From: Phoronis australis
Taxonomy: Eukaryota > Phoronida > Phoronidae
Assembly: GCA_002633005.1 (NCBI GenBank)
Contig: NMRA01000155.1
Location: 429,844-493,843, forward strand
Direction: 5' to 3'
DNA length: 64,000 bases
This document shows, piece by piece, positions 22,769 through 35,099 of this stretch. The position numbers and the translations under genes were made by a program. Each line of letters starts with the position of its first letter. The stretch's first letter is position 1. The notes below the pieces were generated by a model that was given only the letters and a program-made list of their open reading frames with translations, ran no database searches and was not told the origin of the DNA.

Positions 22769-25700
22769 ACAGGGTGATTATTTACCGTTTCTTTATAGCT
22801 ATTAACAAATACTATGGTGTCCAGTCATTTGCATAATAGTATGATTTTCTACTTCTGATTGATGTTTTAAAAAGTGTAGAAAAATTTGTAGAAGTCATTT
22901 TTACGTATTTTTGGTTTCTTTCAGTTTATGCCATACATGCGTCCATATTTATAATTTTTTTATCCATACGTTACTATTTTCAGATCTTATAATAATACTA
23001 AACGGGATGAATTACAATTATTATAATTATTCTGGTTAAGATTAACTGAAACAGTTTTTAGTATAATAATGTATAGTTTATCATGCAGTTTTTCAATCTT
23101 CCTATTATTGAATTTGCAGATACAGAAATGTTATTTTGTTATAATTGTGGACAAAGTTTTATTTTTTGGATTGTTTTATTTTGACTAAATGGGAGGATGT
23201 TTTGGGAAATACATTGTAATAAATGGCTAACTTAGATTGAAATTGTTGTCATGAAGCTGCTTGAAGAAAGTTTTATTTTCGATTGGTTTATTGTGATTAA
23301 ATGGGAGGATGTTTTGGGGAATGTATAGTGATAATAAATAGCTAACTCAGCTTGAAATCTTTGTCATAAGCATGGATAACGTTTTATTTTCGATTTTTGT
23401 ATTACAACTGAATGGAGGGTGTTTTGGGGAGTACGTAATGGTAATACATGTCATTGGCTAACTTAACTTGAACTTTTTGTCACGAAGCTTTCAATCAATA
23501 TTCTGTTTCTGAATGGAGTAGGCACTGAGCGACCAGGTTCCATATTCAAAATTAATCTCACACTTTTGCTGAAGAGGAGCTTTCAAAAGGTATTGCCATT
23601 AATGCTCTAAGTCAGACAGATAAAGTACGTAATATCGTGCCTCATTCTGTTCGAGTAGCCAGCTGTTACAACCGGAAGGGGCAAAACTGGTGAATGATGG
23701 ACCTTAATTACTTTCTGGTAAAACAGTAACAGATATAGACAGAATGAATGTTCATAGCTGGCACCATTACATAGTGTGGGGAATAGAGAAGTTACCCATC
23801 GGCGACGTATTTATGTTTGCATACCTAGCTTTGAACAGTGGATATGAATTACCAGCTATTCACCAACGCTTCCTCGCAAGTAACAGCCACCAGGTGGTGT
23901 TTAACAAACCACAACGGACCACCCACAGGAGACATTGCGACATAGAGATTCACACCAGTATCTCGACAAAGGCCCAAGGACGGGCTCGAAAGCTTTTTTC
24001 GCAAATACAAATAGGTAACCAATAGGTAACAGCTCTATTCCCTACTGTAACAGATAAACTTGTTGATATGCATACAGATCTACCCAATAACATCCTTTGA
24101 GTGTGTATCCTTCTCCCAGGAGGACTCCCTTGTGAAATTTTTGATGGTTAGGCGTAATAACCCAAAAACTGATGCAAGCATGGGTGAAAATATGGACTGT
24201 GTTGTCATAGCAGCATCAGTTATTAACTTCCTTTGTTCTCTCAAAGTCATGGTCAACACGTTTGCCAAACAGAGCTGGGCTACTCACTCACATACCTTGC
24301 TTGATTTTTTTTTCGTATTCTGTCAATTGATTTTTGGGTGAATTCAACAGTTGCAATACCCTTTGGTGGCCATTTTGGACTTGACAAGGAGGGACTTCTT
24401 CGGAACTTTTGGTAGGAAATCGGCAGATTTCAGTGAGACTTCATACTGCGGTATGTGATGGCGTTACACCAGCACCAGTCAATTTTTAGGTGGATTCAAC
24501 CTCTGGAGCACTATTGTTGGCCATTTTTTCTGTGTGCTCGATACCTCTATTGATCACATTTTGTGCATGCCATTTTTCAATTTTCCCCAACCCCTGGCGC
24601 ATTTCAGTATTCTTTGGGGAAGTTTGTTTCACGATGACATATAAAGACTGATGGAAGTATGTCAATGAACTTGACACAGGGTTATATAACAACAATGCGC
24701 CAGCACAGTACACCCTTGAGGGCATTTTGGTCTCGACAAGGTACTTTTTTCTATACTTATGGGCAGAGTGCTTTCAGTTGATATCTACACACCTAATTGA
24801 CAGGTTTATTAAATTTTGACATATAGGTATGTGGTAGGAAACACTGAACTTATGATGTAAAGTAGTGGCAGCATGGCTGTTAGGTTCCTATGGATGTGCT
24901 GCATTGTGGGTAACAGAATGCTTTGGTACATCATGATGTGGCTATTCACTTGTCCAGTTACACTCCCACCTCACAATTGCTGAATTTTAGATTAAAAGAT
25001 TTAGCCATGCAGTTATTAGCACATCACGGCCTAGAGATAATTTCACAATCTCAGTAACCAGCAGTTTTTACTCTCAAAACTGTTCTTTTGGCGAATTGAG
25101 ATAATTATCTTTCAGAAACGGTAGTGTAATTCCTGGCTTCAGTCTTGAGTCACTTTTCATGAAACAAGCCCCAAGTTTCACAAACAATGCACATCAAGTG
25201 ACCTGCATTTTAATTTAAAAATGACCATATAAAGCACATATTATATTTTTCATCAAAATTGTCATGGGAGACGCATATTAGTGTTGCCATAGTCCAGTTG
25301 CCCGGATAATGATAATAATTTATTCACCGTTCCGTGTCATATGTTGTCATTGTTGAACAATGCTTTTGACATCTGACCCATATAAGAGGGAATAAAATGT
25401 TCAAGTTAGTGTAACTCAGCTCCAGTTTTAACATGATCTTGCATCGAGCAAATTTGACTACAAGTGAAAGAATAACGTGTAGTTTTACCTGTCTGATCAC
25501 AAGCAGTCTACACTTTTAAAAAAGACAGCACCATACAGTTCTCCACAGATGAGTGAAACCCCTCAATCTCCACATCTCCTTCAAGTAGACCACTGGTTGT
25601 ATTAAGGTATAAAGTCTATAACATACCTAGACGGGTCCCCATCTGTGTTCCTGCCTCTCGGCATGGTTTCCAGACAGGTGACCTCTTAACCCTTTGTGAG

Positions 25701-26039
25701 CTTATGTTTGACCATAAACTCATTTAATACTGTAATGGCGTTCAATCTTCAGTTTCATTAACAGAACAAAGGACTATTAAAAAGTTGATTTAAAGACTTC
25801 AATTGCCTCTACAGGTGTCCATCTACACTCAAAAGTTACATATAGTACTGTAACTTTGATAGTTTAGCTAGGGTTAAGCTTAACTTGACGAAAATCTTCT
25901 GGCGTACACACATGATTAGGTTGTGCCATCGTCTGCAGCACACCAAGGGGTGACCATGTTCATCTTCACAAGCCAGTCAAAAGCTGTGGGAAAAATCTTG
26001 GGCATGACTGAGAATATCCTGGCCTCCACGGGGAAACGT
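22769..26039. other. Convergent intergenic region between the metallopeptidase and RMND1
   Basis: Both neighbours end here. A possible AATAAA for the plus-strand gene lies at 23218-23223, inside a tandem repeat (23150-23490). Open stretches at 23744-24025 and 24060-24341 (plus) and 24486-24725 (minus) have no recognisable motifs or splice support. I see no RNA gene. Confidence 0.5.
23150..23490 (+). repeat. About 3 degenerate tandem copies of a ~113-bp unit
   Basis: Units begin AAAGTTTTATTTT..GATT at about 23153, 23268 and 23380. They share AATGGGAGGATGTTTTGGG and TGGCTAACTTAGATTGAA-like phrases. The array lies 0.4 kb past the metallopeptidase stop, so it may be part of the 3' UTR or just downstream. 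Confidence 0.8.
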
Positions 26040-26045
26040 TTTATT
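26040..26045 (-). terminator. Candidate polyadenylation signal of RMND1
   Basis: The plus-strand tttatt reads AATAAA on the minus strand, about 81 bases past the RMND1 stop codon. Position and sequence fit a poly(A) signal, but a hexamer alone is weak evidence in AT-rich DNA. Confidence 0.35.
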
Positions 26046-26125
26046 GTCCAGATGTCTCCAGTTACAATTCAAAGGTCCCAAACTCGAAATCTTGTAAAGA
26101 CTGGAATAACCCGTCATTCTAAATG

Positions 26126-29100
26126 TCAACTTCTTTGAAATTCATACTGAGCTGCATTTCTCTGAGTGGTGTATCTGCCAACGTCTGACTCCAGGTAGTG
26201 CATGAATTCAAAGACGACCTGCAAGAGAACACTTGCACCAATAAGGCAATACGGGGATACAGTATTCCATTCTTTGTCTAAGTAACATCTTCAACCTAAA
26301 ACCAAAGTTATTTTCATCTCCTTGGCTGAGAAATAAATGAGTAAGGTAATTCATAACTTCACACACAATATGGCGGACAAGAAAATTTTCATTTCATTGT
26401 CAAAATTCTCAATTTTTTAGAAATTTAGCTAATAAAAGCTTATTGTGCTGTGTGCGTCGTTCAGATGTAATGTATACCCGAATGACCAGTTAGTAGCTAC
26501 CCATGAGCTTGTCGTGTAGTGTATGGATTAATAGTGTAATACATAGTTACCCAAATAAACAGTTAGTAGCTAGCTATGTGCTTGTTGTGCTGTGTATGGC
26601 TTTATGGTGTAATATGTGCCCAAATGATCAGTTCCTATCTAGCTAAGTATGTCCTTGTGCTATGTATGGCTTCATGGTCTAATACATGACCAAATGACCA
26701 GTTAGTAGCTAGCTATTTGCTTATAATGCTGTGTGTGGGTTTATGGTGTATTACTGCTCAAATAACCAGTTAGTAGCTAGCTATGTGCTTGTCATGCTGT
26801 GCATGGGTTTTTGGTGTATTACATGCCCTAATGATCTGTTATCTGTTAGTAGCTAGCTATGTGCTTGTCATGCTTTGTGTGGCTTTAGGATGTAATACAT
26901 GCCCAAATGACCAGTTACTGGCTAGCTATATGCTCATCGTGGCATGACTCACCTCAACCAGAATCAGTATTATAATCATCCACTCCAGCCGGACATGATG
27001 AGCATCATTCAGTGTAGTCGTCAACAGTTCAGTCAGTTCACAGCAATGGGACAACTTCTCGTTCATCACCTGAACAAAGGAACAAAGCTGTGATTGAAAC
27101 GTTCAGTACACAAAGTGTACATTACAAATAGTTCAGGGAGGAAGGGAGGGGCTCATGTTTGAATTTTATGTTCAGTTTACACTGCAAAAAGTCCAGTAAT
27201 GACCAAGACTACCACTAAAAACACAACTGAACGTTTTATTTATTATTGCTTTTTCACATGAAACCACGTGACAATTTGTTTGAATATAATTTCACTTAAG
27301 GAACTGTCCACACTTAAAGCCGTTTTCACGAGCATACAAACCAGATGCTTTTTGGGGGAGGGGGTTTCTGCTAGCATAAGCTTTTGATGTGATCATAAAA
27401 TGGCAGTGAAAAAGAGCAGATTAAAATCAATGTCGCCAAGATACAACCAGGCAAAAACAAAATACACAAAGAATTGTTTGAAAATATTGTTTATTTTTTC
27501 ATAACTGTACAAACCAACACTAATTTTAAACTTTGAAGCGCACTTGAAGTTTAACGAATGTACAAAAACATATTAATAAACCTTATAAAAATATTGCCAC
27601 TATTGCATGCTTCCGGGGAGAGGGAGGAGGGTTGGGAAAAGCCAGTGGTTTGTAAGCTTGTGAACATGGCGATGCTGCTGCGCACTAAAGGTGAAAAGGC
27701 AAAAAGTCACAAGGTACACATATCATTAAAGCTCCTATAAACTGGTGTTGTGTAACTTTTCTAGGCCTCTGTGCCCAGTTACGTGAAGCGTTCCCAAATA
27801 GGCACTCAACTAAGATCCCTAAATTTTTTGAGTACTTGCATCTTTCTTTGCTCACAGATGTAACATTTTTCTGTTGTTTCATCTTTATTATTAGCTCCTG
27901 CCTGATTAATAGCATTTTTTAATAATATATCTAAAAACTGACCCACCGAGTCCAACGAAAATAAACAGGGACTTGGTCCTTAAATTTGGAGCATTGCATG
28001 AAACAATCCCTATAATTTTTTGATAATATTGAGAACTCAACATAGAGTTCACTCTCGAATTTTATTAAAGGCAAAATTTGACTTAGCAATGAAACTAAAA
28101 CATTATAAGAAAGGACAATTGGTGTTCTTGCAAGTCCATACATATGCAGTACATCTACGGAACTTAGTTGAGCCCCTACTTGGGACTGTTTCATGCAACT
28201 GGGCACTTATCTCTAACTGGTCTCAGTTTGTTCCTTTCTCAGACCAGAAGTGGGTTCTGGGTGTGGAAAGAACTAGCACCATATTACTGATTGAGACAAT
28301 ATCCAATAGGTATAAGATGACATGTCATGGCAAGACATATTGAGACAATATTCAATAGGTATAAGATGACCTGTCATGGCAAGACATATTGAGACAATAT
28401 TCAATAGGTATAAGATGACCTGTCCTGGCAAGACATATTGCGACAATATTCAATAGGTATAAGATGACCTGTCATGGCAAGACATATTGAGACAATATTC
28501 AATAGGTATAAGATGACCTGTCCTGGCAAGACATATTGAGACAATATTCAATAGGTATAAGATGACCTGTCATGGCAAGACATATTGAGACAATATTCAA
28601 TAGGTATAAGATGACCTGTCATGGCAAGACATATTGAGACAATATTCAATAGGTATAAGATGACCTGTCGTGGCAAGCCGTATTGTTTAGCAATAACGAA
28701 TGGTCAGTTTCTTGATGTATCGATTCATATCACATTCGAGTAAGGAGCAATTTTAGACCAACTTCATAACTAAGTTTTCGAAATCAACAATTAGTTTTCT
28801 GATGGAAAGCATGCTTATGGAAGCCAAAATACTATCTAGCCTATAAAATATCAACATTTTTGTATATTACCAGAGGGGTCAGAAAAAATTACGCCTGGTA
28901 TACTGAGAAAATTGCAGAGAATGCTCCCTCACCTTGGTCCTTTTGCTGATATTGAAGTGAGCATACGTCTTAAGATAGATAGCCTCCAGGTGCTCTCGAT
29001 CCCAATAGAAATCAGGAGTATCCAGTAAATCAGAACTCAGGTTTATAAGATGCCTGACGTAAAAAGAGTAAAACTGTCAAAATTTGGCAGAATATCAGAT

Positions 29101-32100
29101 TTCAGACATGGCTGATCGTATCAATGACTTTTTCAGACATTACTGAATATGGTTAATAATTTCAGCTGTTAACATCTTTTAAGTTTGCATTAAGTTAAAA
29201 AAAAATTAGGACTTTCTATTTATTGAGCTTCACTGGCCTACGCAACAGACCTGAGTGTGAAGAGTTCGCCCGTTTTCCGCGAGACCTCCCGGCGTGTTAT
29301 TCTGACCATGCGACCAACCCTTAAGTCTTCCGTCACCCACTCGATGTCCTCGACATACTTATTAAGAAAGGCTTCCCAGATGCTAAGTTTAACTGAAATA
29401 GGGAAAACACAAGACAAAAATGTAAGATGAGCGTGCACATCTGTCTTGGACACATGCAGATTAGGACTTTTGGGTAACGATTATTGTATTCTACAGGTGT
29501 ATGTAGCACTGTATGTTGTTTCCACGTAATATGTTAACTATAGCTTCACACATCAATGGTAATATTAGAAAGCATTGACAGCCTACCAGAGTGCACTTTA
29601 TGGAGTTGACGAAACATGAAATGACTGACACAGGGAAGTAAAGAGGGTGGAGTTAACTGAATATTAAATGCTGAACATCTATTACTGGTGGTGGCATGAT
29701 GACGGCCTCAAAAAAAAAACGTAATTCATACATGATGCAATTCCTCCCACAAATACAACCAGACACTTGCCATCAATAAAAGTCTAACATCAAACATCAT
29801 GATTTTGTGTAATTTAAATTACATGGAATAGAAAATAATGAAACCCAAATGCATGAAGTATTAACACTTATCGAGGAATTTGGGTAACGAAACTCAAAAA
29901 TAAGAGACAAGGAAAGCCAAGCATGGGTATTTGAAAAGCCATGAATGTGCGATTTTCCTGTATATTACAAATTTGTGTATTGTCCTAGGAGTTGCACTAA
30001 TGTCAGTCATTTTACATGGAAGAGTTAACTGGAAAAAGAATTAGTTCAATGTAAACAAAGCATTGTTTGAAAATGAATTCCATAAGATCTGGAGACTGAA
30101 ACTCTATGTGATGGCATTCAGAGACCAGTGCACTTTTATAATTTGGGATCTACATACAACAAAGCACGATTGTTAAAAACATGAAAATTTTTAACCTTAA
30201 GCGAAGGGTGTTTTGCCAAATGTGGGCGTTAATGCAGAAAACCTATCAACGATAACAAGATTAAAAGAACGAATGTCAATTAAAGGTCTTGAAGAAATCA
30301 AGGTAACGTATATTGATGCTGGAATAACTGTTAAATCCAAACGATTCTCAGGATGTGAACAGTTCATATACCTGACAGAGCCAGAGCATTAGAGAATGCG
30401 AATCGTTCATGCGTCGATTTCTCCAAATCTTCAGCACTGGGCTCTGAGGGCAAACTTTTTAGCACGATGTCACCCTTCTCAAGCCGTGTTCTGTCACTGC
30501 AACAGAGGACAGCAGACTCAAAGCAAAATAAAAAAACTTGCCACAATATAAAGTCTCAGCAATCAAATTCTATGAAAATTTGTTATATTCGAGCTAAAAA
30601 AGTGTGCTTTATTGGTGAAATTATACAGTCCTTAAAAATGTGCGTCACAACATCATCGCGCTAGTTACGGGAACACAAATGACTCAGCTACTTTTAACCA
30701 CTTCTGCACCACCAGACAGAATTTTTATACTGATGATGTCACTATCCTAGATTGTGAGGAAGACTGGTTCAGAAGGGTTTTCACAGAAGCTCTGCACATG
30801 TCCTCTCTGAACAAACATGGTGCAATAAGGTTCCAAATGTCACACATATGGAATAGTGTCCTGACCTTGATGCCACGTCATCTGGTTAAAAATCACCTAT
30901 TGGCCAGAACGATAGTAACACCATTAGCCAAACTGAAGTTTGCGAAAGACAGACACAATGTTGCTAAATCAAGTAAGCAAATTTCAGTATTCAACTTGAG
31001 TTTTTGTGTATTTCGTTAGTTGATAGCTTTCTTGCATACCACTTACTTGCTATATCTGTAGGTCATTTCCTCAAACTCCATGTTGACTAGATTTATATCA
31101 TAAGAGTTCACTTCGTGTTGACGTAAAAACCTTAACACAGCGCCAGCTTCTGATTCCGTGAAGTTCCAAAACACAGCAGCACCCTCCCTGTATCAAATAA
31201 AAACTTTTTGAAAGCATCTGCAGACACAGTATTTTAGTTCTTCAAAAAAAAATAATTGTTTGTTTAGAACTCTTACAAGACTTCTTTGATCCACAGTGCT
31301 TCACAATATTATCAAAATTCTTGATGATTTTTTCACATATACCATAAACAACATTGAAATCCAGGCAGACCAAAACTAACCTGAAAAGATATATTTCTCT
31401 TTGTTCCTCTCCAAGCGAATATTTTGCCACAGCTCTGATGGCGTCATCCTCATCTGAAATATAGCATAGCCATTAAAGGAGCATGGAATGCCAGAATGCA
31501 TCAAAAATATCTTTACGGTTATATAGGGCACCATAAAAATGGTGGGATAGGGCTATTTGCAGAACGTCATATCTCAGAAATGGCTGATCATATTCAAATC
31601 ATATTCAAATGAAACTTTAAGATGCTATGCTTTATACACTGTTCTTCAAATCTCCAAAACACTGTCACAAATTGGTTTTAAAATGTTCCATTTTTGCATA
31701 AGAGTCTATTAAGATAGGACTTTTACGATTTTTATGAAAAAATCAAAAGCCGCATAAAAACGAAAACAAAATGATGACCTAGATAACTGTAACAGATACT
31801 GTTGAGATTTTTCTCTGAAATTTGGTCACGTAATTGATATAGTTGTTTGGCACAGTCCACATTCCACAGGAATATGGTACAAGCATAAGCCATTAGCACG
31901 ACTGAAAAAATTTCAGTATGTCGAGTCATTGGCAAAGGCCGAGAATACATTTCCAGAAAGCAAAATTGTGAATCTGTACCTCAGGCAAGAGTATAGGAAA
32001 ATATCATGTAGACTCTGGACAGAGTTGATCAACATATCAGACATAATGAGGCTTAACTGCTTTAAGCAACGTTTTCACAATGAGCATTCATTTTCAGGAT

Positions 32101-34216
32101 TTGCCAAGAAAGTGCTTGGTTTGATTTTCTACTCACGTGAAAACTTACTTGATATGGACACCTAATGTTATGTTTAGTCTATACAACACCAGTCCACTTC
32201 CTATGCTGGATTATAGCACATTTATGTGTTAGCGTTACAGAGGCCTACCATCAGCAAGAGGGCTGACTTCATAGAGCCCCTGTTGATTGAAATTTTCGGT
32301 AATGTCTTCCAGAGGGTATTCCTCAGAGGTGGCATATGCAAACACTTGAAACTCTGGCTGTAACAGAAATTATTAGCCATGACTGCACAACATGCTTTCA
32401 CGGAAACTCATTGCAAAGGCCACGCTCATTTCCATTAAGTAGTTTCCTGAAGTTGCCTCCAATCTTCACTGTGTCAGAAGAGAAAAAACACAAATTTCAA
32501 TGGAAAATATTTGCACAACTCCTAAAACAGACATCTTTCGGTCCTGTCCAGAGGACGCCCTTAAACCCACCAGTTCTGCCCCTGAACAAGGCATTTCATT
32601 TCCATTATTACAACTGACACTTTAATCCCTTAAATACTGCAGCTTGTCATCAACTGGCCACGAAACTTAATAAATGCTAAGGGAGTAGCAAGCCAGGTAA
32701 TTGTGCAGTACAGAGAATGTTAACTGCCACTCGCTTCAAGCACTCCCGCACGTTAGTAGGTGTTCATGCACTTCCAAACCATTTGGGTTTTCAGTTATAG
32801 ACAACATCTGTTTAGAACAAACAACAGCAAGAGTACTTCTTCATTAATACAGGTCTATCCTGCACATTAGCTAAAACTGCCATTTTCATTTTTTAAAATT
32901 AGTTGATCAATTAGAATGTTAAGCTGCTTGAACAACAAACATTGTTCATAATTATCTAGAATCTATCTGGATTATTCAACATATATTTAGTACTTGTCTG
33001 AGAAGTAGGTGCTAAACAGGAGCATTAAAAGTTCTCAAGACAGACAAGCATCCTCATCAGAAAAACTTGAAAAATGTTCATAAAAATAAATCGGAAGTAT
33101 TAAACACTACACTACCCTCTGAGGATTCTACCTCTCATACACTCGGAAAGACACACTCTCTTACATAGGCACCAAAGATGATCAGTTTTCAATATGAAAA
33201 CGAAAAGCATCTAATCACATGGCATAAATCTGAATCTTCCATAGGATTATCCAGGGTCCAGGGCCCATTCCAAGAAAACTGACTTAGCTAAGACAAGTCT
33301 TCAGTTTCAGTCAGTTTTTAGGATAAAACTTCAATTTGTTTCAAATCCATTTCAAGAAAAAGGTCATTAAGTTTGGCTTAAGTTGTTGACTTACATTTTG
33401 TATCAATTTTGACTAACTTAGCGGATGTGGAAGTTTCAAAGTTTGAAGAGACTTAAGTCAAAAATGAACTTAACTCAGTATCTTGGAATGGGTCCCAGGA
33501 CTATAAGTGTATTATATATTAATGCATTTTGGTTCTTTTTGTTTTCGCAATGAATATCAGGTAGTGGTTACACTGTGTGCATAAACAAGGGCTTGTGTTT
33601 TTCCAAGCATAGGACAGGACTCTGAAAAAGTTTGAATCTGCAACCAGTGCAGTGTTTAATACCACACGCTTAAATGCGAATTTGCTGCAAAGAAGCCAGA
33701 GAACAGTACCTGAGTAGACTGAGAGGTTTTCAATTTCCTCTTACGGACAGCTCTTTTCATAGACAAAGTAGAAATAGCCTTCTGAATTCCTTCAACAGGG
33801 AGTTTTACGTCTGAAGCTTGAAGACCAGAAGTATGAAAGCCTGCTTGAAGAATTCCAGGTTTTAACAGATGCGTGAGTGTTGAATTCAGTTGACAACTTG
33901 AAGCTTGATTAAGAATCTTATCATGTTGCTTCTCTACATAGCACACACTTTGCTGTTTTCTAATTTGTCTCTTCGTGCCAATGAAGACTGTGGAACACAC
34001 ATTCCGATTTTCTCCATATCTTCTCACAAGTCCATTTGCAGTAAACTTGTCACTTGGTAAATGATGAAGAGAGACGCGTTGATATCTGCAGAAAAAGTGA
34101 TGAAATCTGCCATCCACACAAAGGTTCAACTTTGGCAAGGTTTTCAAAACGACATTCAAAAGTCCATTGAATGTTTGAGGAGCATGCAGACAGACCATTA
34201 TTCTGGACCTGAACAT
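26126..34216 (-). CDS. RMND1: RMND1 homologue, mitochondrial DUF155 protein
   Basis: Nine exons on the minus strand splice in frame: 34216-33710, 32357-32249, 31453-31381, 31187-31047, 30496-30372, 29392-29251, 29053-28933, 27069-26953 and 26218-26126. They total 1428 nt, or 475 residues (human RMND1 is about 449). The N-terminus is rich in Arg, Leu and Phe and poor in acids, as in a mitochondrial presequence. DUF155 hallmarks follow: [12 protein letters not shown] (~227-238), [17 protein letters not shown] (~309-325), [48 protein letters not shown], and [18 protein letters not shown], a C-terminal membrane segment. RMND1 is an inner-membrane protein that supports mitochondrial translation. 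All phases agree and no lesion is seen. Residues ~50-190 are poorly conserved, so the exact start is less certain. Confidence 0.95.
26440..26935 (+). repeat. Minisatellite of 70-75-bp units, about 7 copies
   Basis: The phrase CAGTTAGTAGCTAGCTATGT recurs at about 26487, 26560, 26630, 26699, 26767, 26842 and 26912, with GCTGTGTATGG-TTTATGGTGTAATAC and CCCAAATGACC between. It lies in the last intron of RMND1, ending about 18 bases before exon 8's donor. Units vary by substitutions and short indels. Confidence 0.9.
27771..28206. mobile_element. Foldback element of about 436 bp
   Basis: The left end GTGCCCAGTTACGTGAAGCG, then AAATAGGCACTCAACTAAGA, is matched in reverse complement at the right end (TTGAGCCCCTACTTGGGACT, then GTTTCATGCAACTGGGCAC). 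Arms of about 90 nt or more, no coding capacity. It is a MITE-like insertion in RMND1 intron 7. A related phrase (AGAAAGGACAATTGGT, then GGGAC.GTTT) near 49037-49130 suggests another family member. Confidence 0.65.
28290..28681 (+). repeat. 49-bp minisatellite, 8 copies
   Basis: The unit is ATTGAGACAATATTCAATAG, then GTATAAGATGACCTGTCATG, then GCAAGACAT. Eight consecutive units of 49 bp differ by only a few substitutions (CATGG/CCTGG, one GCGAC). The low divergence means recent expansion and likely length polymorphism. It lies in RMND1 intron 7, just past the foldback element. There are no spacers, so it is not CRISPR-like. Confidence 0.97.
29090..29225 (+). repeat. Dispersed intronic repeat, copy 4 (partial)
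   Basis: TTTCAGACATGGCTGATCG opens the copy and AAAATTAGGACTTTCTATTT closes it, both landmarks of the family at 4965. The middle is deleted. It lies in RMND1 intron 6. Confidence 0.5.
31540..31860 (+). repeat. Dispersed intronic repeat, copy 5 (longest)
   Basis: The order is CATATCTCAGAAATGGCTGA, TCATATTCAAATGAAACTTT, ATGCTTTATACACTG, TTTAAAATGTTCCATTTTTG, GATAGGACTTTTACGA and TTGGTCACGTAATTGATATA. This copy defines the family consensus best. It lies in RMND1 intron 2. Confidence 0.65.
32358..33709. other. Intron 1 of RMND1
   Basis: The 1.35-kb phase-0 intron lies between the poorly conserved first exon and the start of the conserved core. I see no gene or defined repeat. A CAAGAAAA/TTAAGT-rich stretch near 33290-33490 has weak internal inverted symmetry only. 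Confidence 0.45.
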
Positions 34217-34849
34217 ATTGGGGTGGTAACCAGTTCAATATTCTCTTTATCTCATGTCTTCATTCCTAGAAATGAAAATGTTTGTAAATAAGAATCATGA
34301 GGACAGTATTCCCTTTTAGGATGCTCACACTGCAGGTGAGGTTCTCCTTAGGACATGATAAGATGAAAAAAACAAAATCATCTTGTAAAATATCTAAACA
34401 CAGAAAATTAGACTTTATTTCCTTTTTATCATAATATTAGTCAATATCACACAGTCATGTATAGTTGCATTTTGTAACGCCAGAGAATGCATCAGCTTCG
34501 GAAAATCAAGTTGGAAAGTGGGAATTTCAACTGTTTTAGTCCCAAATTGAAAAATGTTCAACTTAACTTGGTTTTGGTCATTGACTTCGATGAAGATATT
34601 TTATATCACCTAGTAGATCGATTGTCCTCATTAAGTGACCAATCCTGGTGACTAAAAACCCCTAAAAGCCACATAAACAGAGGGGTCAATATTTGTTCAC
34701 CAAGCCAGTATGCTGTACTATGGGAGCAAGTTTTGCCATATGCAGAATTGGTTTAACACATGACACTTTTCGTTATTGACAGTCTTTACTCCGTTTCGTT
34801 CATAAGTTTGTAATAAAACTCTCCACTCAATGGAAAATTGATGAAGTAA
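34217..34849. promoter_or_regulatory. 5' flank (presumed promoter) of RMND1
   Basis: This is the sequence just upstream of the RMND1 start on the minus strand. It must hold the 5' UTR and promoter, but I see no clear TATA box or CpG-rich stretch. A foldback element begins 0.63 kb upstream of the start. Confidence 0.3.
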
Positions 34850-35063
34850 CTGACCAAGAGACATGATTAAAAGATATATGATATTTCGAAACATACTTGT
34901 TTCATTCTCAAGTGGAAATAAAATGACGCAGTAATGCCACCACAGAGTATAAGCTGGAGACATACAGAGTGGGTCACGGCAGGTGTGGTGACATTACTGC
35001 GTCATTTTATTTCTACTTGAGAATGAATCAAGTATGTACCTTTTAATCATGTCTCTTGGTCAG
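34850..35063. mobile_element. Foldback MITE of ~214 bp with CTGACCAAGAG ends
   Basis: The left arm includes CTGACCAAGAGACATGATTA and AAATAAAATGACGCAGTAAT. The right arm is its reverse complement (ATTACTGCGTCATTTTATTT, then TAATCATGTCTCTTGGTCAG). Arms are roughly 85-100 nt with small indels, around a 30-nt centre. It lies upstream of RMND1. Confidence 0.85.
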
Positions 35064-35099
35064 ATAAAGAATTTTTGATGTATGGAAATTAGAATCATA

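Noticed and set aside
28290-28681. Regular 49-bp repeats that could suggest a CRISPR array
   Set aside because: Units are directly abutting with no unique spacers, and the locus is an intron of an animal nuclear gene.
33656-33709. Extension of the RMND1 first exon to a stop at 33656
   Set aside because: The GTACTG donor at 33709 joins in phase 0 to CCAGAGTTTC at 32357 and continues into the conserved core.
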